DNA from: Pseudomonadota bacterium
GTDB taxonomy: Bacteria; Pseudomonadota; Gammaproteobacteria; Acidiferrobacterales; UBA6901
DNA length: 64,000 nucleotides
Assembly: GCA_021785515.1 (NCBI GenBank)
Contig: JAJYEX010000009.1
Coordinates: 1-64,000, forward strand
Direction of reading: 5' to 3'
The notes beneath the pieces were generated by a model. That model did not search any database and was not told the DNA's origin. It was given only the letters and a program-made list of their open reading frames with translations. Both the position numbers and the translations under genes were made by a program. Below, one piece after another: positions 39,550-50,432 of the stretch; the stretch's first letter is position 1, and each line of letters starts with the position of its first letter.

Positions 39550-39987
39550 AAAGGCAGGTTCTCAGGTAATCCCGTTCGATGTTATCGCATATGCAATGGC
39601 GGCAAAAATCAAGGGTTGCGCCGGACTTTAAATTCCGTTGTGCTTCGTGCCTTGAACTGCCGTGTTCCCGTGCGGCGCTGGTAGGACGCCGCCTGCGTCT
39701 ATCGCCAACGCATTGGTCCGCCTCCGCCGCTAGATGTTCCCCACCCCGTCCGGCGCCGCATGGGGCTCTTTAGGCCCTAGATTCCGCCCCAAACCCCGGC
39801 CTGATACGGCTGGCGCCCGGAAGGCAATGGATTTTGGCCATCTTTTGTGCTACTAAAATCATTATCCTACACAAAAAACCGGAGAAAACACCTTTAAATG
39901 GTCAAAAGCAGGCAAGAAGGGAAGTAGCCATCTAAAATGAGTAGTTGAAACGCACAGCATTTGTCAGAGTCAGGATGGAGCAGGATC

Positions 39988-40353
39988 TTGAACATCAAGG
40001 TGATGATCATAGACGACAGCAACACTATACGTCGTACGGCCGAGGCGTTGTTGAAAAAGGCCGGCTATGAGGTATTTACGGCTTCCGATGGCTTCGAGGC
40101 GATGTCACTGATTACTGACCACCGGCCAGACATCATTTTTGTGGACATCATGATGCCACGGCTTGACGGATACCAGACGTGTCAGCTGATCAAGAACAAC
40201 AGGCAGTTTAAGGATACACCGGTCATCATGTTGTCGAGCCGGGATGGTTTGTTCGATCGTGCCCGCGGGCGCATTGCAGGATCGCAGGAGCACATCAACA
40301 AGCCGTTTACGCAGGAAGAACTTATTGAGGTGATCAACAAGTACGTTCACTAG
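39988..40353 (+). CDS. pilG: type IV pilus response regulator PilG
   Basis: VMIIDDSNTIRRTAEALLKKAGYEVFTASDGFEAMSLI...DIIFVDIMMPRLDGYQ; probable TTG start at 39988. Confidence 0.93.
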   Translation: MNIKVMIIDDSNTIRRTAEALLKKAGYEVFTASDGFEAMSLITDHRPDIIFVDIMMPRLDGYQTCQLIKNNRQFKDTPVIMLSSRDGLFDRARGRIAGSQEHINKPFTQEELIEVINKYVH

Positions 40354-40404
40354 ATCGCCGGCGGCAATCTTTGGGAACGGTAAACGCAGAGAGGTAAGAG
40401 GGAA

Positions 40405-40767
40405 ATGGCAATCAAGAAAGTCTTGGTGGTAGATGATTCACCTACCGAGGTGCATCTGCTGCGCCAAATGTTAACTAAGAACGGCTTCACCGTTACGACC
40501 GCCGCAAGCGGAGAAGAAGCTATCGTCAAGGCGAGGGCCGAGAAGCCTGACTTGATCCTTATGGACGTCGTCATGCCGGGCATGAGCGGATTCGAAACCA
40601 CACGCAGTATTACCAAAGATCCGCAAACCGGCGGGATTCCGGTCATCATCTGCACAACAAAGGGCCAGGAAACGGACAAGGCCTGGGGATTGCGTCAGGG
40701 CGCGAAGGACTACATCGTCAAGCCGGTCACGGAGACGGTGCTGATGGAAAAGATTAAGGCACTATAA
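40405..40767 (+). CDS. pilH: response regulator PilH
   Basis: VLVVDDSPTEVHLLRQMLTKNGF...DLILMDVVMPGMSGFE. Confidence 0.93.
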   Translation: MAIKKVLVVDDSPTEVHLLRQMLTKNGFTVTTAASGEEAIVKARAEKPDLILMDVVMPGMSGFETTRSITKDPQTGGIPVIICTTKGQETDKAWGLRQGAKDYIVKPVTETVLMEKIKAL

Positions 40768-40769
40768 AT

Positions 40770-41312
40770 ATGGGGCTGGCATCCCGAGATCCGTTGAGCC
40801 TGCTGCACAAGATGCAGCTCGCCAGCCGTACTAGTGCGCCAGGTCTGCCGGAACAGGCGCAGACGGTTGTGCTGTGGTCCGGGCTGGGTTTTCGTATGGC
40901 CGGGCTCACCCTGGTTACGCCCCTCAACCAGGTGTCGGAAGTGTTGCCTTGTCCGGCCCTCACGCTGGTCCCGGGAACGCACCGGTGGATAAAGGGCATC
41001 GCCAATGTCCGGGGAAACCTGTTTACGGTAATTGATCTGGCGGAGTTTTTCGGTATGGAGCCGGTGACGATGAACGATCGCGCCAGGCTCATGATTATGA
41101 ACGTTGCGAATTTCAACACGGCGCTGCTGGTGAACGAGGTCCTCGGGTTAAGGCATTTCGACGAGGAGCAGGAGCAGGCCGATGTGGCCGGCCTAGTTGG
41201 CCCGGTATATGCACACGTACAGAGGGCATTTGCTCGTGATGGCGCCATCTGGGGTGTGTTCGACATGCAGTCCCTGGCCGGGAGTGAGGCTTTTAACAAC
41301 GTGGCGGCCTAG
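40770..41312 (+). CDS. pilI: CheW-like PilI
   Basis: EVLPCPALTLVPGTHRWIKGIANVRGNLFTVIDLAEFFG. Confidence 0.93.
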   Translation: MGLASRDPLSLLHKMQLASRTSAPGLPEQAQTVVLWSGLGFRMAGLTLVTPLNQVSEVLPCPALTLVPGTHRWIKGIANVRGNLFTVIDLAEFFGMEPVTMNDRARLMIMNVANFNTALLVNEVLGLRHFDEEQEQADVAGLVGPVYAHVQRAFARDGAIWGVFDMQSLAGSEAFNNVAA

Positions 41313-41450
41313 CAGTCCGGTAGGAGCAGCGCCTGGGGTAGGCCGAGCAGCGTAGCTTTAGGCAATACGTTGCAGGAACTTGGCCGTACCGCGCTGCAGG
41401 GTAGGTGGTTTCGTGGAATTTAACTGTAGGGGAGTCTCTGTCGAGATGAG

Positions 41451-43592
41451 GTGCATAGCATGGCTATTGTGAAATTGCCCAAAATTGGCAAGGCCAGTGT
41501 CGGTCAGGCTAACCAGGACATCGCCGGTCGGTCGCAGGTCCACACTCCTCCCGATACCGGCGAGGAATATATCGAAGTCCAAACTGCGGGCAGTTCTGGT
41601 GCAGGGGTTAGGGATGTCGGCAAATTTGTTACCGGTCTGCCGTTTCTCCTTATTGGAATGGTGCTTTCGTTTATAGCCGTGGCGTGGTTGTTTGCTTCGA
41701 GCGCGCAGGAAGCTGACCGTGATTCCAAGTATATTGCCCAGTCCAGTGAGCTGCTGATGTTGTCGCAACGCATTGCAAAGGATGCGCGCGAGGCGGTATA
41801 TGGCCAGCAGGACGCTTTCCCCTCTCTCAAATCATCGCGTGATATTTTTGAGAATGTCATCACCAACCTGACCAGGGGAAATTCGAAGCTCAACATTCCG
41901 CCCAGTCCGCCGCAGGTAGCGCCGGCACTGCGGGCGCTGACCGTCAAGTGGATGAAGACGCAGAAGAACGTCGACCAGATCATCGGTCAGGAAGATTCAG
42001 TGCTCACCTTGCGTGATCACGTGGTTGGAATCAATCAGGCGGTTCCGATGCTGCTGGCGGTGACCGATGAGGTGGCATCGCAGGCGATCAAGGATCATGT
42101 GAGCGATCGGCTGGTTTATCTTGCAACGCGCCAGGAGATGCTGGCTGAACGTATCGCAAAGGACGTTAACCTGTTCGCCCAGGGCGGTTCAGAGGCGGCG
42201 GTCGCAGCGGCGGAATTTGGTCGGGATGCGAAGCTTTTCAGCGATACTGAAGGCAAACTCCAGGCAAGCCTGCCGGCGAACATGGATACCAAGCTGCAGG
42301 AGGTGGACGGCATATACCAGGCCCTGAACGGGCACGTTACGGGTATTCTGGGAATTGCCGCGGAGCTGTTTGTGTCACAGCGCGCCAGCCAGAAAGTGTT
42401 CCAGCAGAGCGATCCGCTGCTCGATTCAGCCAAGGCGCTGGTCGCGAGCTATACCGCCCTATCGCAGGAACGCAAGGCAAGTAGAACGCTGAGTTACATA
42501 ATGGCCGTAGTGTCGTTCCTGTTTCTGCTGCTGGTCGGGCGCAAACTGGTCAACGATCAGCGTGAACGTGCACGGGTGAGCTCGGAACAGAACCGTTCTA
42601 CCCAAGACGCCATTCTCAAGCTGCTCGACGAAATGGGTAACCTCGCGGATGGTGACTTGACCATTCAGCCGGAGGTCACGGAACAGATCACCGGTGCTAT
42701 CGCGGACTCAATAAATTTCGCGGTCAAGGAAATGCGCAGCCTGGTCATGCGCATCAAGGCGGCTGCCCAGCAGGTGGCCGTGGCAAGTGAACGCAGTCGC
42801 CAGACCGCAAACGAGCTCACCCAGGCGGCGACGCGGCAGGCCGCCCAGATCGCAGAGACCACCGACCGCGTGAAGTCGATGGCAAAGTCAATGCAGGAAA
42901 TGTCAGTCAGTGCCGAAAGGTCGGCACAGGTGGCGCAAGGGTCGGTAAGCACCGCAAAGCGTGGTGCTGAGGCTGTGCAGAACACCATTCACGGTATGGA
43001 CGAAATGCGCGAGCAGATCCAAGAAACCGCGAAGCGCATCAAGCGTCTTGGTGAGTCGTCGCAGCAGATTGGCGAAATCGTGGAACTGATCAACGACATT
43101 GCCGAACAGACCAACATTCTGTCACTGAACGCCGCCATTCAGGCGGCAATGGCCGGCGAGGCAGGCCGCGGTTTCGCGGTGGTGGCCGATGAAGTGCAAC
43201 GTCTTGCTGAACGTTCTGCGGAGGCCACGAAGCAGATCGCGGATCTGGTAAAGACGATTCAGGCCGACACGAACGAGGCCGTCGCGTCCATGGAACAGGC
43301 AACCAAGGGTGTGGTCGAAGGAACGCGCCTGGCCGATGCCGCCGGGCAGGCGCTTGGCGAGATCGAGTCGGTGTCGGAGCAGCTCTCAGAACTTATTGTG
43401 GGCATCTCGCGTGTCGCTTACCAGCAGTCGGAGACTGCAACCGCTGTTTCTCAGAATATGGGTCAGATCCAGGAAGCCACAACCCTGACGTCAACCGGAA
43501 CCCGCCAGACGGCCGAATCCATCGGCAAGCTGTCGGATCTGGCGCGTGAGCTTCAGGCCTCGGTAGCCGGCTTCAAGCTGCCCGCGGCGTGA
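41451..43592 (+). CDS. pilJ: methyl-accepting chemotaxis protein PilJ
   Basis: MCP signalling tip [54 protein letters not shown]. Confidence 0.95.
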   Translation: MHSMAIVKLPKIGKASVGQANQDIAGRSQVHTPPDTGEEYIEVQTAGSSGAGVRDVGKFVTGLPFLLIGMVLSFIAVAWLFASSAQEADRDSKYIAQSSELLMLSQRIAKDAREAVYGQQDAFPSLKSSRDIFENVITNLTRGNSKLNIPPSPPQVAPALRALTVKWMKTQKNVDQIIGQEDSVLTLRDHVVGINQAVPMLLAVTDEVASQAIKDHVSDRLVYLATRQEMLAERIAKDVNLFAQGGSEAAVAAAEFGRDAKLFSDTEGKLQASLPANMDTKLQEVDGIYQALNGHVTGILGIAAELFVSQRASQKVFQQSDPLLDSAKALVASYTALSQERKASRTLSYIMAVVSFLFLLLVGRKLVNDQRERARVSSEQNRSTQDAILKLLDEMGNLADGDLTIQPEVTEQITGAIADSINFAVKEMRSLVMRIKAAAQQVAVASERSRQTANELTQAATRQAAQIAETTDRVKSMAKSMQEMSVSAERSAQVAQGSVSTAKRGAEAVQNTIHGMDEMREQIQETAKRIKRLGESSQQIGEIVELINDIAEQTNILSLNAAIQAAMAGEAGRGFAVVADEVQRLAERSAEATKQIADLVKTIQADTNEAVASMEQATKGVVEGTRLADAAGQALGEIESVSEQLSELIVGISRVAYQQSETATAVSQNMGQIQEATTLTSTGTRQTAESIGKLSDLARELQASVAGFKLPAA

Positions 43593-43644
43593 GGCGCGGG
43601 GCGAACCCCGGAGGCGCAGCGTTTCGGTATGGCTTTCTGGTGCT

Positions 43645-46600
43645 ATGAACAGAATTGATCCGGGTACGCTCGGTTGGGTTAAGACCGAGATCGACGAGAC
43701 TCTGAAGCAAGCCCGGCTTGCTCTGGAGTCGTTTGCCGAAAATACCTCCGATGCAACAAGCCTTCGGTTCTGCAATACCTACCTGCACCAGGTTCTCGGT
43801 ACCCTGCAGATGGTGGAGCTGGATGGTGCTGCCGTTTTGGCCCGGGAAAATGAGGCCCTGGTGCAGGAGATGCTCGACGGCAAAATTGCCGCGAGCCCCC
43901 AGGTCTTCGAGGTGCTGGTGCGCGGCATCCTGTCGTTGCCGGACTACCTCGCCCGAGTTCAGCATGATCAGCCCGATGTACCGCTGCGTCTGCTTCCGAT
44001 CATTAATGAGCTACGGGTTGCCCGCGGCGTAGCTCCGCTGGCCGAGCTGGATCTGTTTTCACCCGACATGTCGGTTCGGCCACCGGCAGGTCCTGGCGAT
44101 CGCAGCCGCGCGAGCGAGGAGAATTTCCGCACACAGGTACGCGCGCAGCGGGGCGTGGTCCAGACAGCAATGCTTAATTGGCTGCGCGGCACTGACCCAA
44201 AAACGCAGCTGACCAAAATCTCGGAATCTCTGGAAAAACTGCAGCAGACCGCCTATCTGGGATTTATCGAGCAGCTGTTGTGGGTTTCCAGGGGGCTTGC
44301 TGAGGCGCTTAGCGCGGGTCTGCTGGACACAACCAACGAACGCAAGAAGCTCTTCAGCCGCCTAGATCAGCAGCTGAAGAAGCTCATGGATGGCGCCGAT
44401 AAGGCGACGCAACGGCCCAGTGCCGAAGCGATCACCAAGGACATGCTGTTTGAGCTGGGGTCGACGAAATCGAACGATGGGTTGGTGGGTACGATAAGGC
44501 GGGCGTTTGATCTGGACACCCTGTTGGGCAAGACCCAGGACGGTGTAGCGGTGTCCCCCGAGCTATACGATCTTCCAACGCCGGAAGCACTGCAGGCGAT
44601 TTCCGATGCGCTTGGCAAGGAAATACGGTCGGCGCAGGAAGTGCTGTCCGAGTACTTTGACGCGACAGAAGGGGCGGTGACGCTCGGACCGCTTATCGAA
44701 CAGTTGCAGCGCATGTCCGGAACTCTGGGCATGCTTGGCGCCGGGATTCTTCGTGTGCTTGTCGACCAACTGGCGCAGGTGGCGCGGGCGCTCGATTCGG
44801 GACAGCTCGCGAAATCAGAGGCTGTGGCCATGCCCATGGCCGGCGCCTTGCTGCTCGTCGAGAGCAGCGCCCGGGACTTTCATCGTCTCGGCCCAGCATG
44901 GACACAGCAGGTGGAAGAGGCCATCAGTCGTTTGCGTGCCCTTCACACCACGGGTGATGCGCGACAGCTCGAGGGGATCGAGATATCGGATGCCGGCCTT
45001 ACCGATGCCGAATTCAAACAGCTGCTGCATGTAGTATCCGGAGAAGTTCGCGTAAACCTGGGCAAGATCGAGGAGATGCTCGAGACCTTTGCGGCTACCC
45101 CCGAGCGCATGGAGCTCATCGGGCCGATCCCGCAACACCTCAGCCAGATTCAAGGCGCCCTGCAGATTCTCGGCCAGGATCGCGTTGCCGAGCTGACCGC
45201 AGTTACGGCGCAGTATGTGCAGGAAATTCAGGCAGCGACGACCGTCGAAAGCGGCATGTTGGACGCGCTGGCCGTTGCCGTCGGGACCATAGGAGCCTAC
45301 GTAGACGGATTGGAGCGCAGTCGCCCGCACCTGGATGCGTTGCTCGATGTGGCGTGGCGTGATCTGGAAAACGCACGATCGGGCAAGCGAACGCAGGAAG
45401 CCGAACCCGCCACCCTGATTGCCGAAATAGACCGGGCGCTGCAGGCCTGGCTCGGTAATCCGGCCGACGCCGGGATACGGACCCGCCTGCAGGACAGCCT
45501 TGGGCAGCTTGCGCGGATCGCGCAGCAGCGATCGCAGGACAGGATCGAGCGCCTGTGTAATGAAATGAACTCCTTGCTCGGGATTGTTGGAGCAGACCCG
45601 GACAAGTTCTCGGCGGAGATCCGGGAAACGCTCGAACAGTCCGGGCAGGTGGTTGCCAAGCTGGCCGAGGAGCATCTTGTCCGGGGTGCCGGACCAAAAC
45701 AACCCGCGTCACCGCCCGCGCAGAGGGCGGCAGAATCCGCGCCACCTGCCTCGCGGTCATCACCCGCCCCGACGCCGCCCAAAGTTGCAGCCGAAACAGA
45801 TGATCTGGACGAAGAGATCATGCAGATCTTCGTCGAAGACGCCCGTGAAATTCTGCGTGTAATCGACCGCACGCTGCCATTGTGGCACGACAATCCCGAT
45901 GACCGGGAGGTGCTGCTTGAACTGCGGCGTGCGTTCCACACGCTCAAGGGCAGCGGTCGCATGGTGGGCGCGTCCGAGATTGCCGAGCTCGCCTGGGCAG
46001 TCGAGAATATGCTAAACCGCGTGCGGGAGGAGAAGGTTCGTCATTCGGCGCAGATGTTTGACCTGCTGTTTGAGGTTCACCGGGCGCTGCCCGACATGAT
46101 TGCGCAACTCGAAGGCGGACCTGCACCGCAGTACGACATCGAGAAGCTACGTAATCGCGCGGATGCCTTGGCGACCAACAGCGTGGTTGAGGAGCTGGTT
46201 GCGCCGGCGCCAGCGGTAATCGAGGTCGTTGAGGGGCCCGTGGCGACACCGGTGCAGGTAGATTTGGCCCCCGCGGCTGCAGGGGCGGAATTGCCCGCAA
46301 CGCTTGATCCCGTGCTCGTGCAGATATTCGTTACCGAGACTAGTGGGCATTTGGCGACCATCGCAGCAGTCATTGCCGAATTGCGGGTCTCCGGTTCCGT
46401 CATGGTGTCTGAACCCCTGCTGCGGGCTGCGCACACGCTTGCGGGCAGCGCCCGTGCCGTCGGCCTGCGCGTCATGTCCGACTGTTGCGGGCAGCTTGAG
46501 AAACTGCTCAAGGGGTTTGATAACCGCGAGCATCCTCTGGGTGTCACAGTACTGGCTCTGCTCAGCGAATTAGCAAGCCTCATTACCGCGCTGACACAGG

Positions 46601-49413
46601 CGATGAGCCAGGGGCGTCAGGATGGTTCATTGCAGGGACGGTTCGCGGCGCTGGCGGATGCGATAGCTGCGGAAAACCAAGGTCACGCTTCTCATGAGAA
46701 TGTGGCGCACGAAGCGACGGCGGTGTCACCGATGCCGTCGCATCCAGCAGCGGATACGCCTGCTTCGGTCGGTACAGTCAAATTTCAACCGGCGAAAGAG
46801 GTCAAGGTGTCGGCGCCGCCGCCTCCACCGCGCGCCAACGCGCCTGTGCCGGCCGCGGAACCCGAAGAGCAGGTGTTGGAGCCGGCCGATCCGGAACTGT
46901 TAGAAATCTTTCTCGAGGAGGCAGTCGACATTCTCGGGGCTATAGACGGTGCGCTGACGAGCTGGCGCCAGAAGCCGCACGATTCGGCGCCTGTGCAGGA
47001 TCTCAAGCGGTCATTGCATACCCTGAAGGGCGGCGCCCGCATGGCCGGGGCAATGACTATGGGTAATCTCAGCCACAGTACTGAGAGTCTGCTCAAGGAA
47101 GTAGAGGATCGGCACATCGAATCCGGTCCGGACCTGTTTGATCTGCTGGACGAGGTCCATGATGTGTTGGTTACCATGGCCGAGCAGCTGCAGAACCGGC
47201 GCCCGGTCAGGGGTGTTGCGGAACTCACGGCGAGAGTGAACGCGATGCTCAATGGCGAGACTGTGTTGCCGTCGACGCCTGAGCCGGCGGAAGCCGCTGC
47301 TGCCGCCGAGTCGAAGCCGGCAGCTCCCGTTGTCGCGGATGAACCAGTCTTGCCGGCTGAGCCAGAAGCGGAACCCCGGCGGTCGCCTGCCGAGGAGTTG
47401 CTGGCACGGCTCACTGAAGAGCCCAGTCTGGAATTAGTAGCAGAACCGGTGAGCGAGCCAGAGGCTGTGGCGGAGCCGGTAGTGGTTGCGGAAGATGCGT
47501 TAGCGGGGGGGGTGGATATTGCCGACCGACGCGCCGATATGACCGAGTCGCCGGAATCCGGAGCAGATACCGCCGACCGACGCGGCCAGGTCAGGGTACG
47601 TACCGCCCTGCTGAGCCGGCTGGTGAACTATGCCGGTGAGGTGAGCATATCGCGTTCCCGCATGCAGCAGCAGATCTATGGTTTCCGTGAAAACCTCGCC
47701 GAGCTGAACCGCAACGTGACGAGATTCCGGGACCAGATCCGGGAACTGGAAATTCACTCGGAGTCGCAGATCCTGTATCGCGCTGAACAAAGCGTTTCAA
47801 GCGCTGGGTCCGAATTTGATCCGCTCGAGTTTGATCGTTTTTCCCGCCTGCAGCACCTGTCACGCGGACTGGCTGAAAGTCTGCATGATCTATACACGAT
47901 CAGGTCGAGCATGGATACGTTTGTCAGCGAGGCCGAAACGGTCCTGCAGCAGCAGGCGCGCGTCAATACTGACCTGCAAGAAGGATTGATGCGGACGCGC
48001 ATGATCAGTTTTTCGACGCAGGCCGCGCGCCTCCGGCACATTGTGCGACAGACCGCGCGGGAATTGGGCAAGCGGGTCGAACTGCAGCTCGGCGGTGCAG
48101 AGGTCGAAGTGGACCGAACCGTGTTGGAGCGGATGATCGGACCTTTCGAGCACATGATCCGCAATGCGATTGATCATGGTATCGAGGACGAGACGACGCG
48201 CAAACGCGCTGGCAAACCCGCGATCGGCAAAATTACGATCGATACCCGTCACGAAGGAAGCGAAATTCTTATTCGCTTCATGGATGACGGGGCCGGTCTC
48301 AACGTGGCGGCTATTCGCGCCAAAGCGATAGAACGTGGACTGATGGCGGCGGACGCCAAGCTGTCGGACGGTGAACTGATGCAGTTCATTCTGGTCGCGG
48401 GGTTCTCGACTGCGACCAAGATTACGCATCTTTCCGGACGGGGCGTGGGAATGGATGTAGTTCACAACGAGATCAAGCAGCTCGGCGGCAGCATAACCGT
48501 GGATACCCACAAGGGAGTGGGAACGACCTTTATCATCCGCCTGCCGCTTACGCTGTCCATTGCACAGGCCCTAATGGTGTATGTCGGCGAACACATGTAT
48601 GCACTGCCGCTGGCCTCGGTAATGAATATTCTCGAGTTACCGGTTGCGGAGATTGAGAGGATCTCATCAGAGAAAAAACCGCAATTGGAGTATGAGAACC
48701 AGGCTTATCCGTTCATGCACCTTGGCGCACGCCTCGGGATTCCCTCACAGCCGCCGTCGGGCAAGAAGGTGCCGGTGCTGCTCACGCGGGGAGGCTCGCG
48801 GCAGATGGCGATGCAGGTCGACGCCTTGGGTGGCACCCAGGAAGTAGTAATAAAGTCGGTCGGTCCGCAACTCAGCCGCATTACTGGCCTGTCAGGTGCC
48901 ACCATTCTCGGAGATGGGCGGGTAATTCTCATCCTGGACGTTGCAGGCCTATGGCTGACGGAAGAGCGTCTGCATGTGGTTGCGCGCAGCGAACCGGTGG
49001 AAGAAGCCGTCGCCGCGACTCCCAAACTACCGCAAATAATGGTGGTGGACGACTCAATCACGGTGCGCAAGGTTACGAGTCGCTACCTGCAGAAGCATGA
49101 TATGGAAGTGGTTGCGGCGAAGGATGGCATTGAGGCCCTGGAAAAGCTGCGGGAGCAGGTTCCGGACCTGATGTTGGTCGATATCGAGATGCCGCGCATG
49201 GATGGCTACGAGCTCACCTCCAACGTTCGGTCGGATCCGGCCCTGAAGCACGTGCCCATTATCATGATCACGTCACGTGCCGGCTCCAAGCATCGCGACC
49301 GGGCGCTCCAGCTCGGTGTCAATCTGTACATGACCAAGCCCTACCAGGAAGATGATCTGCTGGCCAACGTCCGATTGCTGCTTAACCGGAAGAAGTCGAA
49401 TGACAAAGCGTAG
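43645..49413 (+). CDS. chpA: hybrid CheA-type histidine kinase ChpA/PilL (multiple Hpt, CheA, CheW, REC)
   Basis: 1922 aa; Hpt motifs FHTLKGSGRMVG, AHTLAGSARAVG, LHTLKGGARMAG; IRNAIDHGIEDE; C-terminal receiver IMVVDDSITVRKVTSRYLQ. Confidence 0.96.
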   Translation: MNRIDPGTLGWVKTEIDETLKQARLALESFAENTSDATSLRFCNTYLHQVLGTLQMVELDGAAVLARENEALVQEMLDGKIAASPQVFEVLVRGILSLPDYLARVQHDQPDVPLRLLPIINELRVARGVAPLAELDLFSPDMSVRPPAGPGDRSRASEENFRTQVRAQRGVVQTAMLNWLRGTDPKTQLTKISESLEKLQQTAYLGFIEQLLWVSRGLAEALSAGLLDTTNERKKLFSRLDQQLKKLMDGADKATQRPSAEAITKDMLFELGSTKSNDGLVGTIRRAFDLDTLLGKTQDGVAVSPELYDLPTPEALQAISDALGKEIRSAQEVLSEYFDATEGAVTLGPLIEQLQRMSGTLGMLGAGILRVLVDQLAQVARALDSGQLAKSEAVAMPMAGALLLVESSARDFHRLGPAWTQQVEEAISRLRALHTTGDARQLEGIEISDAGLTDAEFKQLLHVVSGEVRVNLGKIEEMLETFAATPERMELIGPIPQHLSQIQGALQILGQDRVAELTAVTAQYVQEIQAATTVESGMLDALAVAVGTIGAYVDGLERSRPHLDALLDVAWRDLENARSGKRTQEAEPATLIAEIDRALQAWLGNPADAGIRTRLQDSLGQLARIAQQRSQDRIERLCNEMNSLLGIVGADPDKFSAEIRETLEQSGQVVAKLAEEHLVRGAGPKQPASPPAQRAAESAPPASRSSPAPTPPKVAAETDDLDEEIMQIFVEDAREILRVIDRTLPLWHDNPDDREVLLELRRAFHTLKGSGRMVGASEIAELAWAVENMLNRVREEKVRHSAQMFDLLFEVHRALPDMIAQLEGGPAPQYDIEKLRNRADALATNSVVEELVAPAPAVIEVVEGPVATPVQVDLAPAAAGAELPATLDPVLVQIFVTETSGHLATIAAVIAELRVSGSVMVSEPLLRAAHTLAGSARAVGLRVMSDCCGQLEKLLKGFDNREHPLGVTVLALLSELASLITALTQAMSQGRQDGSLQGRFAALADAIAAENQGHASHENVAHEATAVSPMPSHPAADTPASVGTVKFQPAKEVKVSAPPPPPRANAPVPAAEPEEQVLEPADPELLEIFLEEAVDILGAIDGALTSWRQKPHDSAPVQDLKRSLHTLKGGARMAGAMTMGNLSHSTESLLKEVEDRHIESGPDLFDLLDEVHDVLVTMAEQLQNRRPVRGVAELTARVNAMLNGETVLPSTPEPAEAAAAAESKPAAPVVADEPVLPAEPEAEPRRSPAEELLARLTEEPSLELVAEPVSEPEAVAEPVVVAEDALAGGVDIADRRADMTESPESGADTADRRGQVRVRTALLSRLVNYAGEVSISRSRMQQQIYGFRENLAELNRNVTRFRDQIRELEIHSESQILYRAEQSVSSAGSEFDPLEFDRFSRLQHLSRGLAESLHDLYTIRSSMDTFVSEAETVLQQQARVNTDLQEGLMRTRMISFSTQAARLRHIVRQTARELGKRVELQLGGAEVEVDRTVLERMIGPFEHMIRNAIDHGIEDETTRKRAGKPAIGKITIDTRHEGSEILIRFMDDGAGLNVAAIRAKAIERGLMAADAKLSDGELMQFILVAGFSTATKITHLSGRGVGMDVVHNEIKQLGGSITVDTHKGVGTTFIIRLPLTLSIAQALMVYVGEHMYALPLASVMNILELPVAEIERISSEKKPQLEYENQAYPFMHLGARLGIPSQPPSGKKVPVLLTRGGSRQMAMQVDALGGTQEVVIKSVGPQLSRITGLSGATILGDGRVILILDVAGLWLTEERLHVVARSEPVEEAVAATPKLPQIMVVDDSITVRKVTSRYLQKHDMEVVAAKDGIEALEKLREQVPDLMLVDIEMPRMDGYELTSNVRSDPALKHVPIIMITSRAGSKHRDRALQLGVNLYMTKPYQEDDLLANVRLLLNRKKSNDKA

Positions 49414-49448
49414 GAGCGGATACCGGAATTCAGCGCCATGCGTGCCGG

Positions 49449-49919
49449 ATGCGGATGTCATGTCGCGGAGAATGCCCTGTGGTCAGCGATAATCAGTATT
49501 TGCTCATAAATCTGGGAGACGCGTCCTTTCTGCTTGCCAGTGGACGGGGCGTAATCGTCGAACCGCGCGAGAGGCTTGCGCCGGACCAACACGGAGGTGC
49601 GGTTTGCGCCTGGCGCCTGGCGGGAACGCATCGCTGGCCGGCGATCGGCCTGGACCGGAACTTGCGGGCACGGTCATTGGATAGCTGGCAGCGGGCGGTG
49701 TTTCTGGAAACTGGCCCGCATCCTGTGGGGCTGGCCGCTGACGATGTGCAGATTGTGACCCATCCCGTGGAAGTGGAGCGGTTCACGCCCACTGGTCCGG
49801 CACCGACACCCAGTGGACATCTGTTTTCGGGGGCATGGATCAATGAGGGGCAGGTAGTCCTCCGGTTCGAACCGGGTGCGCTGGCGGCCTTCCTGTGCGG
49901 TTTGGGTGCGCACGCATGA
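49449..49919 (+). CDS. divergent CheW-like/chemosensory accessory protein
   Basis: Follows chpA; LLINLGDASFLLASGRGVIVEP; GTG at 49479 is a plausible start. Confidence 0.55.
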   Translation: MRMSCRGECPVVSDNQYLLINLGDASFLLASGRGVIVEPRERLAPDQHGGAVCAWRLAGTHRWPAIGLDRNLRARSLDSWQRAVFLETGPHPVGLAADDVQIVTHPVEVERFTPTGPAPTPSGHLFSGAWINEGQVVLRFEPGALAAFLCGLGAHA

Positions 49920-50404
49920 CTGGAACCGAACTGGGTGCGTTGCACGCTCTGGAGGTCCCGACCACTGCCGGGTCGCTGCTTGTACCGAGCGCTTGCATCG
50001 CGGAAGTGGTGCCGATCTGTCCGCTCGTAGCGCAGCCGCTCAGCCCACCGTGGGTTCTGGGTATCATGGCGTGGCGCTCAAGGGCAGTTCCGGTCGTGTC
50101 TCTGGAGGTGATGATGGGCAGAGCCCCTACCACCGACGCGTCGCTGACCGACATGAAGGGGGGGCGGCGTCAGCGCAGGGGGGGCAAGATCACCGTATTT
50201 TACCCTCTCCCGGCGCGCAGCCCGTGGGAGTTTTTTGGTGTGCTTGCATCGGCTGAACCGCAAACGCGCATAGTCGATGGTACGGTGCTCACCGGCGCCG
50301 AGGCCAGCGCGGGCAATGCCCTTGTCGCCATGACGGTCCGCATCGACGATTCCGTGTTTTTGATTCCCGACCTGGGTGCGCTCTCCGCCATGCTTTATCC
50401 ATGA
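49916..50404 (+). CDS. CheW-domain protein (ChpC-like)
   Basis: LHALEVPTTAGSLLVPSACIAEVVPICPLVAQPLSPPWVLGIMAWRSRAVPVVSLE; ATGA overlap with upstream ORF. Confidence 0.8.
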   Translation: MTGTELGALHALEVPTTAGSLLVPSACIAEVVPICPLVAQPLSPPWVLGIMAWRSRAVPVVSLEVMMGRAPTTDASLTDMKGGRRQRRGGKITVFYPLPARSPWEFFGVLASAEPQTRIVDGTVLTGAEASAGNALVAMTVRIDDSVFLIPDLGALSAMLYP

Positions 50405-50432
50405 TGGCATGGAGGTTGCTGACCCTGGGTGA

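Noticed and set aside
47505-47512. G8 tract in chpA as a possible phase-variation switch
   Set aside because: A similar G8 tract occurs in the housekeeping pgk gene (57722-57729), so the run alone is not evidence for contingency; reading frame is intact.
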